NCBI RefSeq assembly: GCF_000283155.1
Contig: NW_004454166.1
Coordinates: forward strand, 2,146,564-2,210,563
Direction: 5' to 3'
Source: Ceratotherium simum simum
Lineage: Eukaryota; Chordata; Mammalia; Perissodactyla; Rhinocerotidae
Length of the DNA stretch: 64,000 nt
The notes beneath the pieces were generated by a model. It was not told where the DNA came from, did no database searches, and worked only from the letters and a program-made list of their open reading frames with translations. Both the position numbers and the translations under genes were made by a program. Positions 63,829-64,000 of the stretch are shown here, in pieces. The first letter of the stretch is position 1, and the number at the start of each line of letters is the position of its first letter.

Positions 63829-64000
63829 GGGCCGGCCCTGTGGCTTGGTGGTTAAGTGCGCGTTCTGCAATGCTGGTGGCCCGGGTTCGGATCCCGGGTG
63901 CGCATCAAGGCACCACTTCTCCGTCCATCCTGAGGCCGAGTCCCACATACAGCAACTAGAAGGATGTGCAGCTATGACATGCAACTATCTACTGGGGCTT
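63829..64000 (+). mobile_element. ERE SINE, forward orientation, cut by the window end
   Basis: Starts GGGGGCCGGCCCTGTGGCTT, with GGTGGTTAAGTGCGCG (A-box-like) and CGGGTTCGGATCCC (B-box-like). It reaches CTACTGGGGCTT, so the tail lies beyond 64000. Confidence 0.92.

Noticed and set aside
63829..64000. Possible tRNA gene with A and B boxes
   Set aside because: It is the tRNA-derived head of an ERE SINE; many copies in the window share the same non-tRNA tail, and no cloverleaf is kept.

Overview
The window is mammalian nuclear DNA. It has no dense prokaryote-style coding, and it holds spliced exons with GT/AG boundaries, large LINE-1 blocks and many copies of one tRNA-derived SINE. That SINE begins with GGCCGGCCC, has A-box and B-box-like sequence, and carries a tail module reading roughly GTTAGCTCAG..CTTCCTC. 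It looks like the ERE family of horses and relatives, so I infer a perissodactyl, most likely an equid. Two runs of N (7914-8043 and 42783-42882) show it is a draft assembly.

The only convincing intact gene is a four-exon SPATA31 (FAM75)-type gene on the minus strand at 36042-41365. Exon 1 (41180-41365) encodes a single membrane segment. Exons 2 (40358-40424) and 3 (39709-39769) are small. Exon 4 (36042-39411) encodes about 1,120 residues. The intron phases agree and the joined reading frame is open for 1,227 codons. SPATA31 proteins are testis-expressed and linked to spermatogenesis.

The 5' part of this gene occurs twice more. Copy A (about 7190-9960) keeps exons 1-3 but has no exon 4. Copy C (about 42883-45048) shows only exon 1 and upstream sequence and abuts a 100-N gap. 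The 664 bases next to that gap match the intact gene exactly by eye, whereas the adjoining sequence is several percent diverged. The gap may therefore hide the rest of another SPATA31 gene, or the join may be a misassembly.

The layout from left to right is as follows. Positions 1-7190 hold ancient repeats (MER5A, L2-like, an LTR-like element) and two ERE SINEs. Positions 7190-9960 hold SPATA31 copy A. Positions 9960-22900 hold three minus-strand LINE-1 blocks, the last almost full length with repeated units in its 5' region. Positions 22900-36000 hold non-coding sequence, a plus-strand LINE-1 3' part, an LTR-like element and a broken processed copy of PTS. Positions 36000-45050 hold the SPATA31 gene and its tandem partial copy. 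Positions 45050-64000 hold non-coding sequence with ERE, MIR, L2, L1 and LTR-like remnants, ending inside an ERE SINE.
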